Position numbers and translations under genes: made by a program
Source of the DNA: a virus
Length of the DNA stretch: 64,000 nucleotides
IMG/VR virus record: IMGVR_UViG_3300043640_000353
Location: 1-64,000 of that record
Strand: one strand, 5' to 3'
The notes under the pieces: model-generated
Databases searched by the model: none
What the model was told of the DNA's origin: nothing
The model's input: only the letters and a program-made list of their open reading frames with translations
Part shown: positions 9,273 to 18,517 of the stretch, in pieces
How the letters are laid out: every line of letters begins with the position of its first letter
Numbering within the stretch: the stretch's first letter is position 1

Positions 9273-10012
9273 TAATCTGTGGTTGAAATTTTAGATAGAA
9301 AATTTTCAAACTCAGATTTTACCTGATCTAATTCCTGGGTTAATAATGTAAAATCTGATGCATTCAATGGTGGCCCACTTGGACCCCAGGCAGTAGTTAC
9401 TTGTATCCTACCGGAAGCATCCGATAATTTACCTGTGGCATCTATAAGTCTTTCTAATAATCCCTTAAGTGTATTACCTAAAGGAATGGGTTCTGCTGAA
9501 CCACCAGATTTACCCAATGATATGACATCTGAAACAAAACTTATTCCATTATCAGTTATTTCAAGGTATTTACCATTGGTATTGGTTAATCTAACTACCT
9601 TATTTGTATCATCTAATTCAACCAGATGTCCTCCTGGAGTTTTAAACCAGAAATTGTTTATATTTTCTAATTCCTGGGGTTTTTCATTTTGTCCATTTGT
9701 ATTTTTACCAAAATGTCCATAAGACCAGATTGGTTTCTTTGGATCCCCAAACTCAAATTCAACATAAACCATACTACCAAGGGGTGGGATACATTGCATA
9801 CCGTAACCTTCACCGGAAAAACAATTTTTTTGCCAAGCCCAATATTCAAAAGTTTGACTCCCATAGATTTGGGGTACTTTTAATTGCAATCTACCATATC
9901 CGCTCGGATCATCATTTCTAACAACAAAACCCCTATAAGAGGAGTAATACCTTCCGAACTTTTCAAATCCCGAAACTATTAGTTGGTTGAATAATTGGGC
10001 TAACGCCGACAT
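9272..10012 (-). CDS. Baseplate spike/puncturing protein, gp5/VgrG-like
   Basis: 246 aa. An OB-fold N-terminal part is recognisable: YRGFVVRNDDPSGYGRLQLKVP, then PPLGSMVYVEFEFGDPKKPIW (about 25-105), the typical Gp5/VgrG N-terminal pattern. A beta-rich segment follows (HLVELDDTNKVVRL, NGKYLEITDNGI) that looks like the start of a spike helix. No lysozyme domain is present, unlike T4 gp5. It lies next to the gp27-like hub with a 1-nt gap, as expected for a hub-spike pair. Confidence 0.82.
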   Translation of the reverse strand: MSALAQLFNQLIVSGFEKFGRYYSSYRGFVVRNDDPSGYGRLQLKVPQIYGSQTFEYWAWQKNCFSGEGYGMQCIPPLGSMVYVEFEFGDPKKPIWSYGHFGKNTNGQNEKPQELENINNFWFKTPGGHLVELDDTNKVVRLTNTNGKYLEITDNGISFVSDVISLGKSGGSAEPIPLGNTLKGLLERLIDATGKLSDASGRIQVTTAWGPSGPPLNASDFTLLTQELDQVKSEFENFLSKISTTD

Positions 10013-10013
10013 C

Positions 10014-11756
10014 TTATTTTACTATGGGTTTTTCTGGTCCTATAATCTTTAACTGTTCCATTAGAGATTTACCTTTTAATTCTTCTGGGTTAATTTGCTT
10101 ATTTATTATAATCTTTTTATTTGTTTTTGGTATGGTTAAACTATTAACCGCAACCTTGCTTGGTGTATCAGCCGATGTACTTCCCAGGGCATTCTTGGAA
10201 AGTTTCATTGTAGTTTTATATGGTCCCCTATTGGGTATGGAATGGGTACATTCCTCAATATAATAATTTCCCGAGTATTTTTTAGAAACATTTAAAACAG
10301 CTACAATCTTACCCGATTCCAATAAAGGATCACCCACAACTTCTAACTCAGCGGGATTCTTTTTTAATGAGGCATCTGCCTGGGCATTTGAACCTTTACC
10401 ATAAGCTTCTTCCAAACTATGTTCTGGTGAAGGTATATTTTTATTATTATCTACTGCCCTATTATAGGTAAATGTAGTCCCATGTGGAATAACAACTGCC
10501 GTAGCATCAATGGCTTCGGTATAAATACCATCCTTATTAAAAAATCCCGGTGCCGCGGTATTATATGTTACAAAATGTACTATCCCATATTCGGCATTTA
10601 AAACAAAATTACCATCTAATACATCAGCTTTGGGTTTTTTAAATTTAGGATCTTTCTTTACCTCGGTATTAGCCGGATGATCTAGTTGATATCTTAAAGA
10701 TTTTTTATCAACCTTAATATCAGTTTGGGGTTTATCCGCATTAATCTTTACTGCCCCCGGTTTACCTTCTAAAGGATAAACATAAACCTGGGACATTTGA
10801 TTGGGACCTGTATTTACTTTCTTTTGAATTACTTCTGCATCTGTGGAATCTGGTAAACCAGAATTTTCAAATCTAGCTGGTACATCGGTGGTATCCCCCA
10901 ATTTAGCCATCCCATTAGTAAAATCATTGGTATTAATATTATAGGCAGTTTTATCTTCAGGATTGAAAGCATCTATATTGATATTGGATGCAGATTGCTT
11001 TCTACTCAGATTTTTGGTTTCTGGGAAAAAACTAAGTAATAATCCTGAACCATCTGCATAAGTATAGGTTTTTAGTGGTTTTTGATTTAAATTTTTTGGT
11101 CTAACAATTAGGGCATCATCCCTACCATATACTTCTAGGGGTCCATTTGGATCCCCATCTGCGGCATCTTTAAGAGCATGAAAATCACTCCTATTAGCTT
11201 GGGGTAAAACATCATATAATCTAAAATTTATTTGTTTGGGTACTGCTGTATTATCTACTGCAATGGTATAATTGCCATTATTATCAAAAAATCCCGGTTT
11301 GGCAATTCCAATTATTTCTGAAACATCTAATGATTTCCCATCTTCAGAAATCCCTTCATATCTTAATCCATTTTTTTCTGCAATATCCTTAGCTATGGAA
11401 ACCACATTGCCTTTATGAACTGTTTTAGATGAGGTTGCTTTTATTCTACTGGCCTTATCTGTGCAAAGTAAGTCTAAAGCTATTGTAGTTTCTGTATAAC
11501 TTACTTTGATGTTGGTTATAACAACTTTTCTTGCTGCCTTTTCATCTTCCCCAATATATCCCCAAATAACAGATAGTATTGCACCTTCTTGAAATTCGGG
11601 CCTATCGGGTAAATCAGTATCTAATTCCTCAATCCTTAATTGACATGTATCGTCTGCCTCCTGGGAATACTTATAATTAAAATCAGTTATCCTAGAAGTT
11701 ATTTCTCCCAAAGAAGAATATACCTTTACATAGGGTGATCCAAAACCGTCTTTCAT
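10014..11756 (-). CDS. Baseplate hub protein, gp27/gpD-like
   Basis: 580 aa. The N-terminal about 130 residues fit a tail-hub beta-barrel of the late-control-D/gp27 class: VKVYSSLGEITSRITDFNYKY, then a DTCQLRIEE strand and WGYIGEDEKAARKVVITNI. A second barrel-like segment follows near 195-250. The C-terminal half contains repeats of FFNKDG/FFDNNG-type turns (about residues 155 and 410), suggesting an internal duplication. It forms the trimeric ring on which the spike sits. Start overlaps the LysM gene's stop. Confidence 0.75.
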   Translation of the reverse strand: MKDGFGSPYVKVYSSLGEITSRITDFNYKYSQEADDTCQLRIEELDTDLPDRPEFQEGAILSVIWGYIGEDEKAARKVVITNIKVSYTETTIALDLLCTDKASRIKATSSKTVHKGNVVSIAKDIAEKNGLRYEGISEDGKSLDVSEIIGIAKPGFFDNNGNYTIAVDNTAVPKQINFRLYDVLPQANRSDFHALKDAADGDPNGPLEVYGRDDALIVRPKNLNQKPLKTYTYADGSGLLLSFFPETKNLSRKQSASNINIDAFNPEDKTAYNINTNDFTNGMAKLGDTTDVPARFENSGLPDSTDAEVIQKKVNTGPNQMSQVYVYPLEGKPGAVKINADKPQTDIKVDKKSLRYQLDHPANTEVKKDPKFKKPKADVLDGNFVLNAEYGIVHFVTYNTAAPGFFNKDGIYTEAIDATAVVIPHGTTFTYNRAVDNNKNIPSPEHSLEEAYGKGSNAQADASLKKNPAELEVVGDPLLESGKIVAVLNVSKKYSGNYYIEECTHSIPNRGPYKTTMKLSKNALGSTSADTPSKVAVNSLTIPKTNKKIIINKQINPEELKGKSLMEQLKIIGPEKPIVK

Positions 11757-12061
11757 TACAGGATGGTTGATTTTATGCTATTAAAATCCGGAATTATTAT
11801 TTGGGAATTTAATTCCAAAATAAAAGGATCCTCAATAATATTATCATTGACATCTGCTATAATCCACCAATATTTGGAATTACCATAATTATCGTAGGCC
11901 AAATTCCAAAGTGTATCTGAATCTGTTACTATATGGAGTTTATCGCCAGCAGAAGGTTTATAGGTTATTTTAAATCTTTCTAGTGACCTATCTCCTTCAT
12001 AGTAATCAATTATATAACCAGTTACATAGGGATTATCTGAACGTGTTGAAATGTTGCTCAT
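11756..12061 (-). CDS. LysM/gp53-like baseplate protein
   Basis: 101 aa. From about residue 38, GDKLHIVTDSDTLWNLAY followed by YGNSKYWWIIADVN and LNSQIIIPD has the arrangement of LysM-type domains in phage gpX and T4 gp53-like wedge proteins. It would clamp the hub to the wedges. Tight packing with hub (1-nt overlap) and tube-initiator (3-nt gap) supports the role. LysM versus gp53 cannot be settled by eye. Confidence 0.7.
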   Translation of the reverse strand: MSNISTRSDNPYVTGYIIDYYEGDRSLERFKITYKPSAGDKLHIVTDSDTLWNLAYDNYGNSKYWWIIADVNDNIIEDPFILELNSQIIIPDFNSIKSTIL

Positions 12062-12064
12062 TTG

Positions 12065-12799
12065 CTAAGAATTTATATCCCTTATTTGATTAAGGGAAGA
12101 ATTGAATTCTGTTAACCTCTTAAGGGTAATTTCCTGGTATGCTTGTTGTGGTAACATATTCCTATGAGCTTGGAATAAACTTAATTTATAGGGTGCAGAT
12201 ACCACAAGCCATGTTGACTTACTAAAAAGTTTATCATTCCATATAAGTTTTATGGGGTGTGGGGGTTTATCAAATGAATCATTTTTGGTTAAGGCTTCCA
12301 ACTTTTTACAATTGGTAATAACATCTTCCCTACTCTCAATATTTGCATACCAATCAAGGGTAAATTTTAGGGTGTCCTCAGAACCGGTATAATGATATAA
12401 AGGATTATTCCTACCCATGGATGCAATGGGTATAAAATTAGAATCTGGAGTATAATCTAATTCCTGAGGAACAAATTGAATGGAAATCTGTTCCAAAGTA
12501 ACTAAATCCTTTATAATTAACCCTCTATCTATTCTTTGGTTTGGTTTGATTTTTTCTGGTTTACCAGGACCACCTATTCTCCAATTGCTATCTGATTCTA
12601 AAGGAAATGCAGTTTCACCCAATCCTTTTAACATGGCTCTCTCTTTATTTCTTAATTGTTCATAAGTTGGTGTTTTTCTGGGAATACCAAAAAAACTCTG
12701 ACCAGTTCTTTTATTGATAGATCTTCTTACTCCAGAAACAGTTAGGCTTAGTAAATCTGCTCCCAATGGAATTGGTGGTGGAACTATAGGTAAAGGCAT
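12065..12799 (-). CDS. Tail tube initiator / CIS tube-like protein
   Basis: 244 aa. A core around residues 100-150 (EQISIQFVPQELDYTPDSN, then GSEDTLKFTLDWYA) matches the tube-cap pattern of contractile injection systems, in which a short strand pair and a Y-x-x-S loop precede the L-x-F-x-L-x-W/F-x strand. Such proteins (T4 gp48/gp54-type) start tube polymerisation on the hub. The proline-rich N-terminus (PLPIVPPPIPLG) is unusual. It lies between tape measure and LysM protein. Confidence 0.6.
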   Translation of the reverse strand: MPLPIVPPPIPLGADLLSLTVSGVRRSINKRTGQSFFGIPRKTPTYEQLRNKERAMLKGLGETAFPLESDSNWRIGGPGKPEKIKPNQRIDRGLIIKDLVTLEQISIQFVPQELDYTPDSNFIPIASMGRNNPLYHYTGSEDTLKFTLDWYANIESREDVITNCKKLEALTKNDSFDKPPHPIKLIWNDKLFSKSTWLVVSAPYKLSLFQAHRNMLPQQAYQEITLKRLTEFNSSLNQIRDINS

Positions 12800-12801
12800 A
12801 T

Positions 12802-14868
12802 CTATTGATTTAAACCATATTGAGTTGATAATTCATTTTCCTGACCTTCATTGATTTTTTTCTCTAATACTTTTTGACCATCTATATATACATGTACATG
12901 AGTATTTTTTGGGGTAGATAGGGAATTAAAATTTCCTGAGCCATTAGCTTTATAGGGATTGGCACTATTGGGGTAAAATGGGGTATCTAAGCTGTTTCTA
13001 AGATCATTTTTACCATAGGAATGCTCATAAATCCTGTTTTGCCTTTGCGAAAAGGTTAAACTATCAGGTCTATCAACCCCGGGAATCCACCCTATTATTG
13101 ACATAATTACATTACCTATGGATGCCACCAGCCATTTTAGTGACGCTATAACTACCCCAATTTGTTGTTTAAAACTAAATCCCGAAATTGCTAGAAATCC
13201 CGATATTAAACCTATTGGAGTTAGAAATCTACCTATGATTCCTAATACTGGTAAAATACCACTTAAAGCACTACCAAATCTTGATAATAGGGGGGTTATC
13301 CTCCCCAATATCCCTAATGACCCAGAAGCTGCGGCGGAAGCTGCCCCCCCTGCCATTTTATAGGCTGGTGTTATAATTCTACCGGTAGCGGCATTTATTA
13401 AGCTTCCGGCGGCATTTATCCTTTGCCCCTTTCCTATTCCATTAATAATTCCCAGGTATGTTAATGCCCGGGCAATAAGTGTATTCCATACCCATAGGCC
13501 AGTTGATCTGAATGTAGCTAGGCCAGATGTTAAACCCATCATACCTCTCCCTATTAATCCTATGGTCATTAACATAACTCCCATTGGTATAAGAATTAAT
13601 CCAAATAAGGCAATTCCTCTTATTAACCATTTACCTAAACCAGTTTGAGCAAAAGCAGTTAATTTTTCTAACATCCTATTTAAGATGGGTAAAATCCTGG
13701 TTATTAGTGGTAATAAGGCATTACCAACGGCTATTTTAAAATTATTCCAATTAGCAGATAATCTCTCGGATTGGAAAGCTATACCTTTACTTTTCTCCTC
13801 AATGATTTTCATATTAGCTCCGGTACTTCCGTGAGTTAATGTTTCTATCATATCAGCAAATGATTTACCCATCCATTTATCATTCTCACCTTTGGCTAAG
13901 AAATCTAAAAGCGGATTTATACCACGTTTACCTCTTACTCCAAATAAATCATTTAAAACATTCTGCCTTTGAACATCCCCCATCCCTTTTACTCCCCGTT
14001 TAATTTTATCAAGGATTTCAAGTGGTCTTTTTAAATTACCGTAAGCATCCATTAAATCCCCCCGAGATAATCCCAATGAAGCCAATGCCTTATTTTTCTT
14101 TTCACTACCTCCACCCAGGGCAATAGCGATTTCCCTCCACGCATTACCCAGGGCAGTTCCAGACATTGAAGCTTTAATACCCGCATTACCTAATACCCCC
14201 ATCATGGCAATAGATTCTTCAAAGGTCATGTGTAAACCTTTTAAAATATCCTGGGAATATTTCATGGATTCAGCTAAATCACCAAATGATACGGTAGATT
14301 CAATTGAAGCCTTTGCCATAATATCCCCCGCTCTAGCAGCTTGATTGGAATTCATTCCCCAAGCCATCATTATATCCGTCATTCTGGCAGCTACCCCACC
14401 TTCACCTTCAAGGGCATCACCCGCAGCGGTAGCAGTTTGAAGGATAGCTTCCATAACCTTTGGTATGTCATTAGCTTTTAAACCAGCTTTAACCAAATCC
14501 TCCATACCCTTAGCTACCACTATAGCATTTCTACCATATCTAGGTCCCAGAGATTGGGCATTTCTACCAAGCATTGTCATCTCGCCATTGGTCATTTCTC
14601 CTAATGCTTTGACATTTAATAATACTTGTTGGAATTTTATTGATTCCTCAACTGAGGCTTTCATACCCCGAGTAATACCATAACCAACTACAGCCATACC
14701 AGTTCCCACGGTAGTCATGAGATTAAGGCTATTTCTTATTGCCTTATTCGCATTACCATGTAAACTGTTCATGGTATTGGATATTTTATTGGCATTTTGG
14801 GTAAATCTATCCCTTAATTCAATAATCAATCCAATACCTAATGTACTTGTGCCTCCTAAGCCTATCAT
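12802..14868 (-). CDS. Tail tape measure protein
   Basis: 688 aa. The N-terminal region has the long helices with Gly/Ala-rich pattern of the TIGR01760 type (DIMMAWGMNSNQAARAGD, FGDLAESMKYSQ, EESIAMMGVLGNAGIKASMSG). Hydrophobic segments near residues 420-445, 520-570 and 575-595 are expected for membrane insertion at ejection. At about 0.15 nm per residue it would imply a tail near 100 nm (estimate). It follows the chaperone gene as in most myophages. Confidence 0.87.
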   Translation of the reverse strand: MIGLGGTSTLGIGLIIELRDRFTQNANKISNTMNSLHGNANKAIRNSLNLMTTVGTGMAVVGYGITRGMKASVEESIKFQQVLLNVKALGEMTNGEMTMLGRNAQSLGPRYGRNAIVVAKGMEDLVKAGLKANDIPKVMEAILQTATAAGDALEGEGGVAARMTDIMMAWGMNSNQAARAGDIMAKASIESTVSFGDLAESMKYSQDILKGLHMTFEESIAMMGVLGNAGIKASMSGTALGNAWREIAIALGGGSEKKNKALASLGLSRGDLMDAYGNLKRPLEILDKIKRGVKGMGDVQRQNVLNDLFGVRGKRGINPLLDFLAKGENDKWMGKSFADMIETLTHGSTGANMKIIEEKSKGIAFQSERLSANWNNFKIAVGNALLPLITRILPILNRMLEKLTAFAQTGLGKWLIRGIALFGLILIPMGVMLMTIGLIGRGMMGLTSGLATFRSTGLWVWNTLIARALTYLGIINGIGKGQRINAAGSLINAATGRIITPAYKMAGGAASAAASGSLGILGRITPLLSRFGSALSGILPVLGIIGRFLTPIGLISGFLAISGFSFKQQIGVVIASLKWLVASIGNVIMSIIGWIPGVDRPDSLTFSQRQNRIYEHSYGKNDLRNSLDTPFYPNSANPYKANGSGNFNSLSTPKNTHVHVYIDGQKVLEKKINEGQENELSTQYGLNQ

Positions 14869-14874
14869 ATATTG

Positions 14875-15027
14875 TCAGATTTTTCTTAGTTGTTCATGGT
14901 ATTCATCGCAATTTTGTAAAATTTCTTTTCGAAGTGAAATAGGTAAACTACGGAATTCCTGAAAGGACATAGTTACCTTACTACGGGAAACGTAACACCA
15001 ATCGGATATTAAGCCTCCTGAGGAAAG
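14875..15027 (-). CDS. C-terminal extension of tail-assembly chaperone, reached by -1 frameshift
   Basis: 50 codons in the -1 frame, from the base after the slip site to TGA at 14875. Joined to the 240 residues before the slip, it gives a 290-aa fusion. The segment contains SFQEFRSLPISLRKEIL, a helix-rich stretch typical of chaperone long forms. An internal ATG at 14970 would give only 31 aa and has no good leader, so frameshifting is the better explanation. Confidence 0.65.
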   Translation of the reverse strand, partial: LSSGGLISDWCYVSRSKVTMSFQEFRSLPISLRKEILQNCDEYHEQLRKI

Positions 15028-15746
15028 AAAAAACCGGTTTGTGCCATTAAAGATATATTTTGAATATGTCCACAGAATGGGCATTCACATTCGCTAATGG
15101 CATCAAATGGTAAATCATTCTCGGTAATATCTGCCCTGATTTCTTTCATATCTTTGGCAGATAATACTCCGAATGTTTGTAGGGGTTGCCAGCGATCTTC
15201 AAAATGCCATTGTATATTTCTTACTAGGAATTCTGTATTCCTGTCCATATCATCTTCCTTTATCTCTAGTAATTTCTTTTCGGAGTGACCATTAAGATAT
15301 GTATATTTTATTTTTTTACCACTAGAAAGAATTATTTCTCTATCCTTTTCATCCCCATATCTGTAAGGTTGGATCTTATATTTAAAACTATTTTCCTTCT
15401 TACCATCAAATTCATCTATGTAGGGTAATAAACTTTCCTCATATTCATTTTCCTTCTTACAAGCATCATTTTTACACCGTAATTTAAAGGTGATTAAATC
15501 CCCCAATGAAAAAATCCTGGAGCGGAATGTGGTATAATATTTATCCTTATTCTTCCAGTTCATAACCTCATTGGCTGTTGGACCAGGACCATCCATCATT
15601 GCTATAACTATGCCAGAAACAAACTTGGTAATTGCGGTACCATCTTTAGAATTTTTCATCTTAGATAAAACACCATCATCATCACCATTCTGTTCTCTGA
15701 TTGTTACCAAGTTCCCTGAAGGATTTTTAAATGTTAGGCTTTCCAT
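15009..15746 (-). CDS. Tail assembly chaperone / gp26-like baseplate assembly protein, short form
   Basis: 245 aa, placed between tube and tape measure, where tail-assembly chaperones lie. Two Cys clusters (CKNDACKK near 110, and CECPFCGH near 225) look like one zinc site. The segment FRSRIFSLGDLITFKLRC has the layout of T4 gp26-type proteins. Just before the stop, the minus strand carries T_TTT_TTC in the correct phase (15033-15027), a perfect X_XXY_YYZ slip heptamer, with the stop 16 nt further on. This parallels lambda G/GT and P2 E/E', the latter slipping on T6G. Confidence 0.7.
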   Translation of the reverse strand: MESLTFKNPSGNLVTIREQNGDDDGVLSKMKNSKDGTAITKFVSGIVIAMMDGPGPTANEVMNWKNKDKYYTTFRSRIFSLGDLITFKLRCKNDACKKENEYEESLLPYIDEFDGKKENSFKYKIQPYRYGDEKDREIILSSGKKIKYTYLNGHSEKKLLEIKEDDMDRNTEFLVRNIQWHFEDRWQPLQTFGVLSAKDMKEIRADITENDLPFDAISECECPFCGHIQNISLMAQTGFFFPQEA

Positions 15747-15794
15747 GTTTTTATATTTTGGGTTTTTATATTTAAAATAGTCCCTTTAAACAAG

Positions 15795-15822
15795 TAAAGG
15801 GGCAAATAACTCTGCCCCTTTA
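15795..15822 (-). terminator. Hairpin after the tail tube gene
   Basis: TAAAGGGGCA (15795-15804) pairs with TGCCCCTTTA (15813-15822), an 8-nt loop. On the minus strand it follows the tube stop at 15840 and precedes the chaperone start at 15746. It may lower readthrough from the abundant tube/sheath mRNA into low-abundance tail genes. Confidence 0.7.
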
Positions 15823-15839
15823 TATTTGGTATTTAATTA

Positions 15840-16295
15840 TTAAGCTTTGGCATTTTGATCTACCTCAAGTTCAATACTTTCCATGGTATTATCTGAACCT
15901 TTTCTATCCAGATCTATCCCATTTCTTTTTGAAGGCCAGCATCCATAAAATGTCCAGGTATTAATAATGGTAATTCCATCATTACTGTATTGGTCAACAG
16001 TTAATGTCCTTTTGTAGATGGAAGGTAAAAAACCACCACCCAAAAATTCATTTTGTACTTCAGACATCCAGTTCTCTACCCAATTATCTGGGGCTAATGC
16101 GGATGATATTTTCTCCATAAGCAATTTACCAATCTTTTTTATACCTCCGGTTTTTACCAGATAATTAGTATCCCCATGTTCTGTAATATCAATAGACCAT
16201 TCAGGTAATGTTATCTTTTGACATAAGAATGGGTTTAACCCGGGGGCATAAACTGAAAATTGGAATTGTTTTCTGGGGTTTGCTATGTTTGCCAT
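15840..16295 (-). CDS. Major tail tube protein (gp19-like)
   Basis: 151 aa, in the size range of T4 gp19. Features fitting the family: NPRKQFQFSVYAPGLNPF at the start, a TLPEW element, the loop segment HGDTNYLVKTGGIKKIGKL, and a late beta-strand TIINTWTFYGCWP followed by ESIELEVDQ. It polymerises inside the sheath. It follows the sheath gene and precedes a terminator, consistent with high expression. Confidence 0.85.
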   Translation of the reverse strand: MANIANPRKQFQFSVYAPGLNPFLCQKITLPEWSIDITEHGDTNYLVKTGGIKKIGKLLMEKISSALAPDNWVENWMSEVQNEFLGGGFLPSIYKRTLTVDQYSNDGITIINTWTFYGCWPSKRNGIDLDRKGSDNTMESIELEVDQNAKA

Positions 16296-16315
16296 GTTAT
16301 TTAATGTTTAAAGAA

Positions 16316-18157
16316 TTATTCGAAACTTACACTGGTTGATGTAACTACCAGGTCTATTGCAATTTCCTGCATACTTGGTACAAGTTTCATATACAGCTTA
16401 ACCTTATATTTTCCATTATCAATATCGGTAAGATTATTTACCTGCACATCTTCAATTTTCTTAACATCCTGATCGCCATCCCAACGATACGAATACCAAG
16501 CCCTAGCCGTTACTAAGCTATCCAGGAAAGGTTCTACTTCCAAGAACATTGCCTTCATTGTTGGTAAATCCAATGGTTCTTGTAAATACCGTGTTAATGT
16601 AGGTGATAATGATTTTTGTAAGTAAATCAAAAACCTAACTGCGGATAGGAATGATAATTTGGAATTACTTAGTACGGCAGAGTAATTACCGTTTAAAAAT
16701 ATATTACCATCCTTTTTAATCACCATATTAATTTGACGATTTGAAAGGATATTAAGGTCATTGAATTTGGCAGTGGTTCCAAAATTATTAATTACTCCCA
16801 GGGAATTTATTACTAAACCCCTTGTTGTACCTGCTGGTGAGAACCATTCCCCAAATTCATCATTAACTGCCATAATACCTAATATATCCCCAAGTTCAGA
16901 GATATTCTTGGGGGCAGATGTTACGGGGTCTGTAATAATTAATCCACCCGCAAAGAAAGCGGTATAATAGGAATTGGTACCAATTGTTTGTCGGTCATTT
17001 ACAAGTAATGCTTGTGTATTATTGGCATTATTAAGATGTGCAAAATAAACCAAATCTTTTCTTGTTTCGGAATAAGCAGAACCAGCTATATGTAGTGTAG
17101 TACTGTGCATTTCTGGGGCAGCAATTTGAAGCATATCATCTACGGCATCAAAGGCATAAAAACCCGTTGATGATGCCGAGTCACCAGAATAATCCGTTAT
17201 ATTTGGGGTTGTTCCATCTGAACCCCCATTAAAGTAATATAACCCATTTGAGGGTCTGATATTAACAGCTGTACCTGAAAGATCAATATAATTAAAATCC
17301 AATAATGCTGAAGCCGTTTTTACATCATCTAAGAAATGGGAATTAGCAATTGTTGGATTACCGGGAACCGTAAGATTTGCATAAGTTTCCTGTAATGATG
17401 GTTCTTCCGTATGGCTTACCACCATATTAAAATATTGAGCATCACCATTTGAGGCATTTAAAATTTGAATGAATACCTTATTATAATCTAATCCCTCATA
17501 TTTCATGGAAGTCTCAAATACCTCTATGCCCGTTGGTGTAGATATGGTGCCCAGATCAGATATAGTGGTAGTTGCCTGAGATACACCCAGCGTTACCAAT
17601 GAACCGGTTAATACTAAGCTTATATTTGTAGCCGGGTATATTAATATGTCCCGATCATTGGTTACTCCCCCCGCTATTTGAACCACTTCAGCTGATTGTA
17701 CAAAAGGAGAGGTTTCAATGGCAGTGGCAATTGCTGCCATAGTGGTATCGGAATCTGTAGTGAATACCACTGGTGTTATGGCAACTCCATTTATGGTAAT
17801 AACATAACTGTTGGATGTAACCAATGCTGCGGAAAAAGCTAATTTTTTTGGTTTATTAAATGATGCCTTAATGGCATCCAATGTAGAGGCATCAGTAATA
17901 TCTGTATAATGTCCAATACGATTAATCCTTAATTGGGCTCCCCTATCAAAAGCCCTTTTACATAAAAGAGGAAAATCCGAATTTGGAATATATCCCCCAT
18001 ATACTCTTAAGAATTGAGCCCATGAAGTCATTAATAAATTGGGATTACTAAATGGGCCTCTTAATGTTATACCTTCTACTCCACTAATACCTTTAAGTAT
18101 GGCGGCAATTGAAAAGGATTGGTTTACGACATTAAATTTTACTACGGGAGCATTCAT
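16316..18157 (-). CDS. Tail sheath protein (gp18-like) with inserted domain
   Basis: 613 aa. The C-terminal domain carries sheath hallmarks: VRFLIYLQKSL, EPLDLPTMKAM, ARAWYSYRWDGDQDV and the closing LYMKLVPSMQEIAIDLVV. The N-terminus (GITLRGPFSNPNLLMTSWAQFLRVYGGY) also fits. Between about residues 105 and 210 lies an extra beta domain, FSAALVTSNSYVITINGV through DSDTTMAAIATAI, that recurs in the head decoration gene at 22921. Contraction of the sheath drives tube penetration. Confidence 0.87.
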   Translation of the reverse strand: MNAPVVKFNVVNQSFSIAAILKGISGVEGITLRGPFSNPNLLMTSWAQFLRVYGGYIPNSDFPLLCKRAFDRGAQLRINRIGHYTDITDASTLDAIKASFNKPKKLAFSAALVTSNSYVITINGVAITPVVFTTDSDTTMAAIATAIETSPFVQSAEVVQIAGGVTNDRDILIYPATNISLVLTGSLVTLGVSQATTTISDLGTISTPTGIEVFETSMKYEGLDYNKVFIQILNASNGDAQYFNMVVSHTEEPSLQETYANLTVPGNPTIANSHFLDDVKTASALLDFNYIDLSGTAVNIRPSNGLYYFNGGSDGTTPNITDYSGDSASSTGFYAFDAVDDMLQIAAPEMHSTTLHIAGSAYSETRKDLVYFAHLNNANNTQALLVNDRQTIGTNSYYTAFFAGGLIITDPVTSAPKNISELGDILGIMAVNDEFGEWFSPAGTTRGLVINSLGVINNFGTTAKFNDLNILSNRQINMVIKKDGNIFLNGNYSAVLSNSKLSFLSAVRFLIYLQKSLSPTLTRYLQEPLDLPTMKAMFLEVEPFLDSLVTARAWYSYRWDGDQDVKKIEDVQVNNLTDIDNGKYKVKLYMKLVPSMQEIAIDLVVTSTSVSFE

Positions 18158-18177
18158 ATATATAGGTATTAGATTTA

Positions 18178-18462
18178 TTAATCTATTTCAGTTTCGGTTT
18201 CTAGGCTAATCCTTTTTGGCTTATTTGCAGGGGAATTTTGGGAATTGGTTATTTTGAAATCCAGTAAATCCAATCTTTTGGTAATTGCCAAAAATTTATC
18301 TGCCGAAAATTCCTTCTCATATTTTGATTCAACGATTGCATCATGGATCTCAATTTTTAAAGAATACCATTGGGCTAAAAATCCCGACAAGAAAGTTAAA
18401 AGAAATACAATATCTTTTGGGGTTAAATTAAATTTAAAATTATCTGGAACTTCCTTAGCCAT
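18178..18462 (-). CDS. Small single-span membrane protein
   Basis: 94 aa. One hydrophobic segment at about residues 17-34 (IVFLLTFLSGFLAQWYSL), then a charged helix (about 45-72) and a Pro/Lys/Glu tail. It lies between sheath and a tail-completion gene, an odd place for a membrane protein. Possible roles: i-spanin-like or holin-like lysis protein, or a virion-associated membrane protein. I cannot choose by sequence. Confidence 0.5.
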   Translation of the reverse strand: MAKEVPDNFKFNLTPKDIVFLLTFLSGFLAQWYSLKIEIHDAIVESKYEKEFSADKFLAITKRLDLLDFKITNSQNSPANKPKRISLETETEID

Positions 18463-18517
18463 AACAAATTCACTTTTTACAATTAAACCATATATGGTTT
18501 AATTTAATTAGTATTGT

